DNA of 15,938 nt, taken from positions 1 to 15,938 of the forward strand of contig CAYGUK010000095.1 of the NCBI GenBank assembly GCA_964352985.1, given 5' to 3'. The notes under the pieces are model-generated. The model was not told the origin of the DNA. It worked only from the letters and a program-made list of their open reading frames with translations, and did no database searches. The position numbers and the translations under genes are program-made. This document shows positions 8,101-15,640 of the stretch, piece by piece. The stretch is from CAYGUK01 sp964352985. GTDB lineage: Bacteria > Pseudomonadota > Gammaproteobacteria > JAHCLG01. Numbering within the stretch: the stretch's first letter is position 1; the number at the start of each line of letters is the position of its first letter.

Positions 8101-8424
8101 TAATTTATTTCTACCTATCACTTTTCACAGTGTATTAGAATAAACCCACTGTTATAGTCACCCTGATATTAGGTATTAGGGTTGATTAACGCCATGTCCA
8201 AAAAACTTATTTTAATCATAACATTAATCGTTGTGGTAAATTCATCATTTTTTGATTAACTTGACGGTGCCGTTGAATCTATTCGGGCGAGCAAAATAAT
8301 AAAACTTATTACATAAATTAAGTGAATAATATGTTTTTGCTTAAAAGTTAAGCTTATCACGGATCTTATTATAAAAATTTAAATTTTGCCGAAACTTCAT
8401 ATATCAGTAGTTGAGTGTAATTAA
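8101..8424. other. Intergenic stretch with weak hairpins and a 21-codon signal-like ORF
   Basis: There is no convincing gene here. Near the left, ACAGTG (8127-8132) pairs with CACTGT (8147-8152), and CCCTGATA (8161-8168) pairs with TATTAGGG (8174-8181) with one G-T pair. Neither has a U tract, so they are poor terminators. An ORF at 8194-8259 reads MSKKLILIITLIVVVNSSFF plus one residue: a basic start plus a hydrophobic core, like the signal peptide of a lost secreted or membrane-fusion protein. GCTTAA-AAG-TTAAGC forms a small hairpin at 8339-8353. Confidence 0.3.
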
Positions 8425-9564
8425 TTAAAATTCAAAATATTTGTTATTGGACAAGTAACTACGAACAACAGGGTTTAACACGCGATAATAACCGTCATTG
8501 TCGATAAATAAATAATCTTCCCGTACAAGAGTGCTAATTGTCCTATGTAAACTTGATCCAGATATTTCCACCTTTGTTAAAAAGTTTTTACTACTTATTT
8601 CCTTCTCTGGCTCTTTTGCTATGGCAGCTAATATTGTCCGCTGATTACGGGTTAAATTGCCAATGGACTCAGCAACCCAATCTATTAATTGCGAATTAAC
8701 AAATTTCATCCAAACTTCATTAACTTTCTCTATGCTTGGCGGTGTTTTTAAATCCCATAATAATCGACATAGTCTATTCACATAGTAAGAATGGCACTCC
8801 GTTATTTTCAGTATTTCCTTGATGCTATTTTCTGATATCCCTTTTTTCCAGCTGTTGTTCTTTGCAGTTTTAATAAATTCAAAATAATCCTCAAATGAAA
8901 TCCTTGCTAACTTAAATTCATCACATAAATGATATAGCGGACGATTTTTATTTTTAAACATTTTTTCTAGCAAGGTTCGATTACTACCTGAGAAGATGTA
9001 AAAAACATTTTGACTTCTTTCTACTGAATGACGAATACTTGCTTCGATTGAGTGTGATTGCTCTAAACTTGCTATTTGCTGAAATTCATCCATAACAAAG
9101 ATAATTTTTTTATTTAACTCAGCAGCTACTTTGTCTAAATTTAAAAGGAGCTTTAAAATAGTCTCTTCTGGCTCTTTTTCATACGGCGTTAATTTTATTT
9201 TTTGACCAAACGCAGATAACTCAATCACTGGATTCATATTCGAAAATATGCTTAATAATTGTTCTTTCTTTTTCTTAACACGGGGCAAAATGCTGCTTAA
9301 TAATTCAGAAACACTGTCAAGGATAGCATTGCGCACATACTTATTTGATGTTGCTGGCAACAGATCAACTGAGGCAACGGGGACATCACGTTCTACTGTA
9401 AATTGTGCAATTAAGCTACTTTTTCCATATCGACGAGGCGACATAATCACAACATGTGCGTTTTGTTCGAATCGTTTTTCTAATAAATCTCGCTCCATAA
9501 CCCGATCACAAAATGCGGCGCCGGTGACAATTCCTGTTGGAAAATAGTTTTTACTTGTTGTCAC
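8425..9564 (-). CDS. Stand-alone AAA/STAND-type ATPase with C-terminal winged helix
   Basis: A 379-residue P-loop ATPase of the archaeal-ATPase-like (ORC/STAND) group. Walker A is SPRRYGKSSL (42-51), Walker B is IIFVMDEFQQI (154-164), and a sensor strand VFYIFSGSNRTLLEKMF follows (about 187-203). A helical lid region ends near residue 300. The last ~75 residues (NLTRNQRTILAAIAKEP, then SSLHRTISTLVREDYLFID) look like a winged helix, suggesting DNA or protein binding. The start is GTG at 9562-9564 with AAGGA six bases upstream. These proteins often occur singly in mobile or accessory DNA and their roles are mostly unknown. No partner gene is in the same operon. The frame is intact. The palindrome at 9616-9654 lies about 50 bases upstream in its probable promoter. 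Confidence 0.8.
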   Translation of the reverse strand: MTTSKNYFPTGIVTGAAFCDRVMERDLLEKRFEQNAHVVIMSPRRYGKSSLIAQFTVERDVPVASVDLLPATSNKYVRNAILDSVSELLSSILPRVKKKKEQLLSIFSNMNPVIELSAFGQKIKLTPYEKEPEETILKLLLNLDKVAAELNKKIIFVMDEFQQIASLEQSHSIEASIRHSVERSQNVFYIFSGSNRTLLEKMFKNKNRPLYHLCDEFKLARISFEDYFEFIKTAKNNSWKKGISENSIKEILKITECHSYYVNRLCRLLWDLKTPPSIEKVNEVWMKFVNSQLIDWVAESIGNLTRNQRTILAAIAKEPEKEISSKNFLTKVEISGSSLHRTISTLVREDYLFIDNDGYYRVLNPVVRSYLSNNKYFEF

Positions 9565-9615
9565 GAGAATTCCTTAATCAAAATAAATAAAACTATACCT
9601 TAACATGGTTTATTA

Positions 9616-9654
9616 CGCAACCTGCGATTCGCAGTCTGCGAATCGCAGGTTGCG
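9616..9654. repeat. Perfect palindrome, 19-bp arms with a single central base
   Basis: CGCAACCTGCGATTCGCAG (9616-9634), then T, then its exact reverse complement (9636-9654). Each arm also contains a near-palindrome (CTGCGATTCGCAG), so the two halves are near-direct repeats too. It is GC-rich in very AT-rich surroundings. It lies upstream of both flanking divergent genes, so it cannot be a terminator for either. Confidence 0.9.
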
Positions 9655-9694
9655 ATGAGCCGAGCTGGCGCTTATAAAGAATTATTTATGTTGT

Positions 9695-9712
9695 ATTTCA
9701 ATTGGTTGAAAT
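9695..9712. repeat. Second perfect inverted repeat, 7-bp arms and 4-base loop
   Basis: ATTTCAA (9695-9701), loop TTGG, TTGAAAT (9706-9712). It lies 40 bases from the large palindrome, in the same divergent intergenic region and just before the ATG at 9713. It could be an operator or an mRNA hairpin in the leader of the rightward gene. Confidence 0.5.
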
Positions 9713-9850
9713 ATGCTGACGGGTTACTCTAGGGGTTATTTATCTAATTTTTCGTACCATACCAGAAACGATTCCCCAGATGAAGCTATCATTGTTTTCA
9801 TTGACAAGTATCTTAGGAAAGAAAGGGTTTGTTGGCATCAACCACAATAA
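9713..9850 (+). pseudogene. 45-codon ORF, possibly the true N-terminus of the next gene in another frame
   Basis: ATG at 9713 opens MLTGYSRGYLSNFSYHTRND, continues SPDEAIIVFIDKYLRKERVC, and ends HQPQ with TAA at 9848. It reads more like protein than the first ~25 residues of the overlapping +1 frame that begins at 9780, which also lacks a ribosome binding site. A frameshift near 9830-9850 would join this segment to NNCYSISTVKPRIASLF of the downstream frame, giving a protein of roughly 280 residues. No family is recognised. This is inference from composition only. Confidence 0.35.
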
Positions 9851-10547
9851 CTGTTATAGTATATCAACTGTGAAGCCAAGAATTGCATCCCTATTTCGCT
9901 ATGGAGGTGATGCGGATTTAGCAAGTTTTAAAGCAAGGAGTTTTTTACAGCTTAAAACAACTTTATCTGGTGATGGAATAACTTTGCAGCAAACAATTGA
10001 TGCAGTTCGGCTGGCTGCAACTGACACTTATAATGCTCGATTTGATGTAGTTACTCATATTGAATGTGATATAGAAAAGACTGTCAGTGATTTAGAGGCT
10101 GAACAACAACGACAAGTATTAGTCGAATTAAATAAAGCAAATAACGAGCCTGTTGAAAATCTAGGTAATGGATATGTACCAACTGAACATGATAAAGGTA
10201 GAATAACGGAAGCCATTAAAAGTGGTCGAATAACATTACTACAAGCAAGTAAACGAGGTTATAAAACTGGAAGCTTCGAAGAAAAATTAAAAGATGCATT
10301 AATAAAGTCAGGATTAGTAGTTAAAAAAAATAAAAAATATAGTTTGCGTGATGACTTAACAGATAATCAAAAAGAACAAATTAAAGATATTTGGGCTAAA
10401 TTAACGACAATTAAATCTGCCAAAAAAGAAGGGGCAGGTATTCAAATAAGATTCAATGATCAAAATAACTCTAATGGTAGTGCTCTAGCTTTTGGTATGA
10501 TGGCAGGGATGGCTTGGCACACGGCGGTTTCTAATAGCAAAAAATAA
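9780..10547 (+). CDS. Unknown 255-residue protein
   Basis: An open frame of 255 residues. The middle is helical and charged (TVSDLEAEQQRQVLVELNKA, about 107-126). A region around residues 140-200 (GRITEAIKSGRITLLQASKR ... KDALIKSGLVVKKNKKYSL) has the look of a small winged-helix or helical domain. The end carries a Gly/Ala/Met-rich hydrophobic stretch (SALAFGMMAGMAWHTAV) before a short basic tail, possibly a membrane-contacting segment. The ATG at 9780 has no Shine-Dalgarno, and the first ~25 residues look unlike the rest, so the real start may lie in the 9713 frame. No family is recognised. Its divergence from the AAA ATPase across two palindromes suggests shared control. Confidence 0.55.
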   Translation: MKLSLFSLTSILGKKGFVGINHNNCYSISTVKPRIASLFRYGGDADLASFKARSFLQLKTTLSGDGITLQQTIDAVRLAATDTYNARFDVVTHIECDIEKTVSDLEAEQQRQVLVELNKANNEPVENLGNGYVPTEHDKGRITEAIKSGRITLLQASKRGYKTGSFEEKLKDALIKSGLVVKKNKKYSLRDDLTDNQKEQIKDIWAKLTTIKSAKKEGAGIQIRFNDQNNSNGSALAFGMMAGMAWHTAVSNSKK

Positions 10548-10719
10548 TCTCTAAATGCTAATAAGAAACTTGTTAAGAAATATATCGGTGCCATCAACGT
10601 GGTCACACAATTTATATAAAAGTTATCAAAAAGGCTATATTAATTATTATTTAATCGATATTAGAAATTAACAAATTATTTCAATTCATCTTTTTGAGCT
10701 GATTTGAGTATTAATCTTT

Positions 10720-11451
10720 CTAAGTAATATACGGCGATTGTTGGGGTCGAAGAATAATTTCAGTTGGGCATACCGTTAGAGGTAATTGTAAAATATTAAT
10801 GATAAGTTGAGCGATGTCATCGGGTTGAATCATTTTTTCTGGATCAAGCTCTGGTTTGGTGTTGACCATTGAAGTGTTAACATAGCCAGGGCATATGGAT
10901 GTTACTTTTATATTTTCTTCTCTAATTTCTTCAAATAAACAATTCGCAAAACCTAGCATCCCATGTTTGCTAGCACAATAAGAATTACCACCACGACTGC
11001 TTAATTTACTGGAAATAGAAGCCAAATAAATCAGGGCTCTGTTTGGCAATGTGGATTGTGTAATATAAGGTAGCGTTAATTGGCTAATCAGCATCGTTGC
11101 TTTTAAATTGATATCTATAACATTTTGCCAATTTTCTAGTGGCGTATCTTTAAATAAACCAAACCTTCCGACACCATGGTTGTTGAATAAAATTTCAAGA
11201 CTTGGAAATTCTGCCATGCATTGTTTAATGGCTTGGCTTACTGCAATATCATCACGGACATCGCAAGGTAACACGATAACGTTAACATTATGTTCTGAAC
11301 ACTCATGAGCAACATCTTCTAACTCATTTTTACTACGCGCAAGCAGGGCAAGATTTACACCTTCTTCAGCAAGTTTAATCGCACTAGCTCTCCCTATTCC
11401 ACGGCCGGCACCGGTAATTAAGGCATGATGATTAGCTATTGAATGAGTCAT
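10720..11451 (-). CDS. Short-chain dehydrogenase/reductase (SDR)
   Basis: A 243-residue classical SDR, the usual length for the family, using NAD(P)H to reduce or oxidise a carbonyl/alcohol. The cofactor motif TGAGRGIG is at 13-20, and R39 just after the second strand (LLARS) favours NADPH. D64 lies in CDVRDD. The structural NNHG (90-93) has His where NNAG is usual. N115, S145, Y158 and K162 (YCASK) form the catalytic tetrad, and CPGYVNT follows at 187-193. The start ATG has GGGGA about seven bases upstream. The gene is intact and alone. The substrate is unknown; fatty-acyl, sugar and xenobiotic carbonyls are all possible for the family. Confidence 0.88.
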   Translation of the reverse strand: MTHSIANHHALITGAGRGIGRASAIKLAEEGVNLALLARSKNELEDVAHECSEHNVNVIVLPCDVRDDIAVSQAIKQCMAEFPSLEILFNNHGVGRFGLFKDTPLENWQNVIDINLKATMLISQLTLPYITQSTLPNRALIYLASISSKLSSRGGNSYCASKHGMLGFANCLFEEIREENIKVTSICPGYVNTSMVNTKPELDPEKMIQPDDIAQLIINILQLPLTVCPTEIILRPQQSPYIT

Positions 11452-11484
11452 GTTAAATCCCCAATAAGATCAAAATTATTAGTA

Positions 11485-11505
11485 AATCTGGATCATGTCT
11501 AGATT
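11485..11505. repeat. Imperfect inverted repeat upstream of the SDR gene
   Basis: AATCTGGA (11485-11492), loop TCATG, TCTAGATT (11498-11505). It is symmetrical apart from one G-T position and lies 34 bases upstream of the SDR start. Size and position fit a dimeric repressor site, but no matching regulator is adjacent. Confidence 0.35.
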
Positions 11506-11893
11506 ACATTAATTATGATTTAATCCACTAATCTTAAATTATACAATAATAGAGTATTATTTAATATAAATTAATTAATAGCTGAAATCTAAAGTTACAA
11601 TGATTGTTTATACGATATTACTTTTCTTATATGTCACTAAAAAATCACGAGTATGGTTTGAGCGTTTACATAATCATTATCGTAAGAAAAATCTACCTGA
11701 GCCAATGTCAAATGGATAGATAATATTAAATCCAAGATAAGTTACTATTCGATAATTAAAGGTTTTCGACAGAATTATTTTTAGTCACTACTATATAAAG
11801 TGCAGGATTGAGATGTGCTTCCCTCAATTTCGCCGATAACAACTTGTAAGGTAGCGGTGAATGTCAAGGTAGTTTACCCATTAAATATTTAAA
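11506..11893. other. Gene-poor stretch with one 39-codon ORF
   Basis: No clear gene lies between the SDR promoter and the IS remnant. An ORF at 11600-11719 (+) reads MIVYTILLFLYVTKKSRVWF, then ERLHNHYRKKNLPEPMSNG: a hydrophobic start followed by a basic, aromatic tail. It has no ribosome binding site and could be a gene remnant. ATTGAG/CTCAAT at about 11807-11828 forms a 6-bp hairpin. GTAAACTACCTTGACATTCA, read on the minus strand about 20 bases beyond the transposase stop, could be the left end of the IS. I find no matching right end. Confidence 0.3.
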
Positions 11894-12745
11894 CTAAGTA
11901 GACGCAATTTTTTTGTCATCATTTAATATCACGCTATCAATATAATTCCAATTTCTAGTATTCTTAGTCCATCGATTAGGGTTTTTACTTTTAGCATTTA
12001 AATAAACAATATTTCTTTTTATTAAAATTTGTTTATCTAAGCCAAGGTGACGTTGTTTGGGTGTGACAAATTTAATTTTGCTATGGCGATGTTGAGTATT
12101 ATACCAGTTAACAAAATTATCAACCCAAGCCCTAGCTTGTTCAAGCGAGATAACAGGTGATTTAGGATAAGACGGGTGATATTTAGTTGTTTTAAATAAT
12201 GCTTCAGAATAAGCATTATCATTACTGACTGAGGGACGACTAAACGATGTCGTCATACCCAGTTTATTTAATGTGATAAGCAATGTTGCTCCTTTCATTG
12301 TTGCGCCATTATCAGAATGCAATGTGATCTGGTTACGACTAATCTGTTGCTCATGACAAATTGTTTCCATCACTGTGGCGGCAAGGTCAGCGCTTTGTGT
12401 TTCATGAACCGCATAACCAACAATTTTCCGACTATAAATATCCATCACAAAATAAAGATAATAAAATAATCCTTTGACGGTTGTTGGCAAATAACTAATG
12501 TCTCATGAATAAACTTGGTTAGGCGCATTAGCGTGTAATGCTTTGGGCTTATGATGTTTTTTAGGTTGAGATTTATGTCGATGAGTCAATTGATTATGTT
12601 GACGTAAAACACGATAGAATGTTGACTCAGAAGCAATATAAGTCCCATTTTCAGCAAGGATAGGAACAATTTCATTAGGGGTGCGATCACAATATTCGGG
12701 TGAATTAACAATCGATAAAATCTTTTTTTGCTCTGCTTCAGTCAT
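11894..12745 (-). pseudogene. IS3-family transposase (OrfB), split by an in-frame TGA
   Basis: A single reading frame runs from 12745 to 11894 with one stop, TGA at 12503-12505. The family has Trp there (NQVWSWDI...), and TGG to TGA is a one-base change. Before the stop is the HTH-like half (MTEAEQKKILSIVNSPEYCD, then IASESTFYRVLRQHNQLTHR). After it is the rve-type DDE domain: D in VMDIYSRKIVGYAV, D in LHSDNGATMKGATL, E in NDNAYSEALFKTTKYHP, then WVDNFVNWYNTQHRHS near the end. The catalytic triad is intact, but the protein cannot be made in one piece without suppression of the stop. The frame is otherwise clean, so the inactivation is recent. Confidence 0.85.
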
Positions 12746-12882
12746 TTTATTTTGAGGGAATCTTTAAGGGCAGCATCAGAATTTTGATTAGACAATTTAT
12801 AATAGCGGTAACTGATTACCAGTATGATTTTATAATTATTTAGCAAAGCAATGGGTTGACCATTACTTTGTATTTTTTTGAC
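12742..12882 (-). pseudogene. Frameshifted N-terminal remnant of the IS3 transposase
   Basis: A 46-codon frame without a good start reads VKKIQSNGQPIALLNN, then SYRYYKLSNQNSDAALKDS, and runs out of phase just before the downstream ATG. The downstream frame extended upstream gives RFPQNKMTEAEQ. The usual layout of this transposase group (small N-terminal helices, a YY-containing turn, a linker, then the TEEE-like start of the next domain) fits if a small indel lies near 12750-12760. Beyond 12882 no more transposase is recognisable. Confidence 0.45.
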
Positions 12883-12892
12883 TTAAAATGTT

Positions 12893-12924
12893 AACCTTAC
12901 CTTCTTAGACTTGAGGTCGAGGTT
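12893..12924 (-). terminator. Possible rho-independent terminator of the secreted-protein gene
   Basis: On the minus strand, AACCT-CG-ACCT pairs with AGGT-A-AGGTT around an 11-base loop, followed by AACATTTT. It begins five bases after the stop codon at 12929. The stem has an internal bulge and the U tract is short, so efficiency is doubtful. Confidence 0.35.
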
Positions 12925-12928
12925 GCAT

Positions 12929-13402
12929 TTAATTATTTAAAAGTGAGCAACTATAAGTTTTGCTTTTAACATCATAATGAATATTAAAGCCAACTGTTTG
13001 ACTTTCTTTCATACCCGATAAGGCTAAATGACAGTTTTCAGGATTTGTAGTGTTTCCAATTTTAGTTATTGTAAATTGAAAATTTGTAACATACTTAAAG
13101 CCTGGATCGTTGCCAATACTGAAGACTGAAATGTTTTTATTACCATCAAAGATACCCCAACCCATAGTCCATGAATCGACTGGCTTTGTAACACCTTTTA
13201 CCGCAATAATATCTTGCTGAATTGTATTTAGATTGCCGTTTGGTACGCTTTGATCTGCATTATATTCGACACAAAACTCGTTTGTTGTACAAGTATGATT
13301 GCTATTTGCACTGTGTGTAAACGTAGATAAATTTAAAGCCATTGATTGACTAACTGACAAAGCAATTATTGACAAAGTTGATAATATAATACATTTTTTC
13401 AT
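12929..13402 (-). CDS. Small secreted cysteine-containing protein, unknown function
   Basis: A 157-residue frame with a clear Sec signal peptide: MKKC, a hydrophobic core (IILSTLSIIALSVSQS), and probable cleavage after SMA at about residue 22. The mature ~135 residues carry four cysteines (HTCTTNEFC, ENCHL, YSCSL), enough for two disulfides, and read as a beta-rich domain (SWTMGWGIFDGNKNISVFSI, YVTNFQFTITKIGNTT). There is no lipobox. ATG has GGAG five bases upstream. I do not recognise a family. Extracellular or periplasmic location is a fair inference. The gene is undamaged amid broken neighbours, which hints that it is under selection. Confidence 0.75.
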   Translation of the reverse strand: MKKCIILSTLSIIALSVSQSMALNLSTFTHSANSNHTCTTNEFCVEYNADQSVPNGNLNTIQQDIIAVKGVTKPVDSWTMGWGIFDGNKNISVFSIGNDPGFKYVTNFQFTITKIGNTTNPENCHLALSGMKESQTVGFNIHYDVKSKTYSCSLLNN

Positions 13403-13415
13403 GAAGACTCCACGG

Positions 13416-13450
13416 CATAATATTGTTTAATTAATTTCAACAATATTATG
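13416..13450. repeat. Perfect inverted repeat with 12-bp arms in the leader of the secreted-protein gene
   Basis: CATAATATTGTT (13416-13427), an 11-base loop, AACAATATTATG (13439-13450). It starts 14 bases upstream of the start codon. On the minus strand a TTGTTG and a TATTAT 15 bases apart overlap the arms, so a protein bound here would cover the promoter. Alternatively the transcript folds a hairpin just before the ribosome binding site. Confidence 0.65.
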
Positions 13451-13537
13451 TATTATGTGTCTGATCATGATAAGAAGTAAAATCTACCCCGAAAATAAAA
13501 AAGGTGAATTTACTGAGTAGCTGTTAATATTGATAAC

Positions 13538-13914
13538 TTACGAATATACGAGAGAAAATAGTATCTTTATGCAATATCTCAAATTATCAAAAATAGTAAC
13601 ATACCCTTTAAGGAGCTTATCTTCTAAAGAGCTGCCACCAATTATCTCCATATCGATAACAACCTTCTTCGTACCATCTACATCAAATTTATTTTCTTCA
13701 TTTATTATTGCTATATGTGTGTGTGACTTAGGTTTTTGTGAGTCCGAGAATCTTTTATCGAGCTATCCAAAGAAGGTTTATCTTCAATATTTAATATTTT
13801 AATAGCTCTTTGGTAATTCAAGACTATATCATCCGCTAAGTAGACCGTGCCGAAATTAACAATTACAGGGTATATTTTACATCTATTATGAAACCATGTG
13901 GTTTTGAACTCTTG
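13538..13914 (-). pseudogene. Frameshifted remnant of an unknown gene
   Basis: The minus strand codes in two consecutive frames. The first (13914-13711) reads FKTTWFHNRCKIYPVIVNFG, then TVYLADDIVLNYQRAIKIL, then NIEDKPSLDSS. The second (13762-13538) reads DKRFSDSQKPKSHTHIAIIN, then EENKFDVDGTKKVVIDMEII and on to a TAA at 13538. A one-base indel near 13755-13765 joins them. There is no start codon at the left end of the first frame. A frame of similar length on the plus strand here is a shadow: its Ser/Ile/Leu-rich translation is typical of antisense. No family recognised. Confidence 0.45.
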
Positions 13915-14147
13915 TTATCAAGAGGCGCACCGGGTACTCGAAAAAACTAGGTGCGTTAATTACTTTTGTAGAGTAAATCTTTCAGAACGACTGGGGACGA
14001 TAAGCCTTTGGTGAGCTCATTTTATTTGCTGATTTTAATGATTTTTTAAATGAGCACTTTAAACCTATAATTAATTTTTGGATAAATGCGTGGCTATACT
14101 TTTACTTATATTTTCAGAAGCCTTAACAATAATGATAGGAAATTATT
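13915..14147. other. Remnant-rich stretch without an intact gene
   Basis: On the minus strand about 14018-13956 reads NELTKGLSSPVVLKDLLYKS between two stops. It is protein-like but too short to place. CGCACC (13926-13931) pairs with GGTGCG (13950-13955), a small GC-rich hairpin with an 18-base loop. GCTCATTT (14015-14022) pairs with AAATGAGC (14048-14055). A TATACT at 14094-14099 could be a -10 element for the plus-strand genes to the right, but no good -35 is seen. Confidence 0.25.
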
Positions 14148-14255
14148 ATGCCTAAAGTCACTTCCAACACTCATATTCAATACAGTGTAATAATTATTAA
14201 TGTCTTAAATAAACACATTATCCAGTGGAAAACGAAAATCTTTCAAGAAAATTAA
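14148..14255 (+). CDS. Short ORF, 35 residues, upstream of the ankyrin gene
   Basis: ATG with AGGA seven bases upstream opens a frame reading MPKVTSNTHIQYSVIIINVL and ending KTKIFQEN. It stops 19 bases before the ankyrin gene start. The good ribosome binding site makes translation plausible. It may be a leader peptide, or the severed start of a longer gene. Not recognised. Confidence 0.35.
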   Translation: MPKVTSNTHIQYSVIIINVLNKHIIQWKTKIFQEN

Positions 14256-14274
14256 ATCATTCGAGGGTTGATTA

Positions 14275-15380
14275 ATGAGATCATTTCAAGATATGAGGTT
14301 TCGATTACAAATAATCCAGGAATCAAAAGCTGAAGATAACCAGGAAATACTAACCAAATCACAATTCACTCAGCTTATAAACGAGACTATGAATATAGTT
14401 TGTTATCATTATATTTTACATGAACAGCCATTTAATAATTTGACTTTTTATAACAAAGATCAGTCTGATCTAAATAATACTCAAGTTTGCAAAAATTGGA
14501 GCAAGATCCATTTATCCTTGTCACATTTTACATTTAGTCACGAGGATCTTAATAAAATACTCTTGCTGGCAGCAAAACGTAAAAATGTCTATTTGATGAA
14601 TTATGCTATTGACAAAGGAGCAGATATCTTTATACGCGATTCAAACGGCAATACAGCTTTAATGTTTTACTTGCCCAATTCGAAGAAGGATATGAATTGA
14701 ATATTGAAGTCTCATTTGACGAGACAGAAATAAATTACATTAAAGTTCATATAGATAATATTGTTAAGAGACTAAAAAATACCATTAATTCAATTAACAG
14801 AAAATGTGAAATGGTTTTATACTCATCCTTTCGCTTAGGTCAAACATCTTTTATTTGGCCCATTTTACTAAAATATAATGCAAATCCATTATGGCGCAAT
14901 CTTCAGGGACAAACATTTTTATTTGAAATTATAAATATAAATAGAATAGACTTGGGGCGCCAATTTATTCAAGAAGTCAGAGAATCATTACCTCACCAAA
15001 ATGATTGGCTGCCGTTGTTAATGACTCCAGATAATAAAGGCAAGCTTATTATTGATCTCCTAATAGAGAAATATTTTGATCGCCAACCTTCTGATTTGTT
15101 AATGCTCTTCGAAGATATTTTCAAAGAAATATCTGATGACGATTTACATCAATTTCGAGATCACAACAACCGAACGTTTGCAACAATTGTTAAAGGGTTG
15201 AAAGAACGATATGAAACTAATACGAACTCTGGTTTTTCTAATGTATCTATAGAAGAGTTCAATACAGTGATAAGCAGGTGTCAACGCTTAGATGCTTATT
15301 ATAGAGCTCACCATAGCATCAGCAGAGGGGTTCCGCATAGCGAGGAGAAGTTAAACATAGTAAGACATTCAGCCAATTAA
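14275..15380 (+). pseudogene. Ankyrin-repeat protein, frameshifted in the middle
   Basis: Two overlapping frames make one protein of about 368 residues. The first (14275-14700) starts MRSFQDMRFRLQII, with GAGG about eight bases upstream. It contains an ankyrin repeat: KILLLAAKRKNVYLMNYAID, then KGADIFIRDSNGNTALM. After ALM the first frame becomes FYLPNSKKDMN and stops. The other frame continues sensibly as VLLAQFEEGYELNIEVSFDE and runs to 15380. It carries a second repeat (IWPILLKYNANPLWRNLQGQ, then TFLFEIININ) and a weaker third (LMTPDNKGKLIIDLLIEKYF). One base lost near 14660-14664 explains the break. Ankyrin proteins of host-associated bacteria often bind host proteins after secretion; that role is inferred. 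No classic -1 slippery heptamer is visible, so decay or sequencing error is likelier than recoding. Confidence 0.75.
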
Positions 15381-15445
15381 TTAACATAAAAAATTAAGAT
15401 CAAATGAAAATATGTGTGATATTTTAATAAAAAATTAAATTTTGA

Positions 15446-15598
15446 ATTAGATTTTCTCGCGATAATATTATTATCCATCGCCACACTTATGGTATTATTT
15501 CTGTTAGATGTCTCATTGATGAAAAATTACATTATTTATTAAGTTGGTATGATAAGATAAAAAAAAACAGGGTTGATTTTTATGATTATAACTTTTAA
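15446..15598 (+). pseudogene. Short coding remnant, unknown
   Basis: Between stops the plus strand reads IRFSRDNIIIHRHTYGIISV, then RCLIDEKLHYLLSWYDKIKK and on to TAA at 15596. It looks protein-like (His/Tyr/Arg mix, amphipathic helix) but has no ATG, GTG or TTG near its beginning. It is probably the tail of a lost gene. The family is not recognised. Confidence 0.25.
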
Positions 15599-15640
15599 CT
15601 GACAGATTTTATCTCGCTTATAAAATGGAGAAAGTTAATA

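Larger units (their letters stand above)
11894..12882 (-). mobile_element. Decayed IS3-family insertion sequence
   Basis: The span holds a DDE transposase on the minus strand, interrupted by one nonsense codon and preceded by a frameshifted N-terminal piece. No matching terminal inverted repeats or target-site duplication are visible, and the 5' (right) end seems lost. The element is probably immobile on its own. Confidence 0.75.

Noticed and set aside
9655..9732. A 25-codon ORF starting right after the large palindrome (MSRAGAYKEL...)
   Set aside because: It is very short with no ribosome binding site, and overlaps the second hairpin and the 9713 frame.
10555..10671. A 38-codon plus-strand ORF (MLIRNLLRN...)
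   Set aside because: It has no ribosome binding site and no recognisable motif, and lies in an AT-rich gap between convergent genes; a chance frame is the simpler reading.
11894..12882. A complete, mobile insertion sequence with terminal inverted repeats
   Set aside because: I could not find matching ends or a target duplication, and the 5' end of the transposase is degraded.
13716..13725. (TG)5 repeat as a phase-variation switch in the remnant at 13538-13914
   Set aside because: The second frame is already protein-like upstream of the repeat (DKRFSDSQKPKS), so the frame break lies before it. Five units is also short for slippage control.
13530..13802. A 90-codon plus-strand frame
   Set aside because: Its translation is Ser/Ile/Leu-rich, as expected from antisense. 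The minus strand there codes sensibly in two frames and it has no ribosome binding site.
14015..14055. Inverted repeat as a terminator
   Set aside because: The arms are 8 bp with a 25-base AT-rich loop and no adjacent U tract in a useful orientation.
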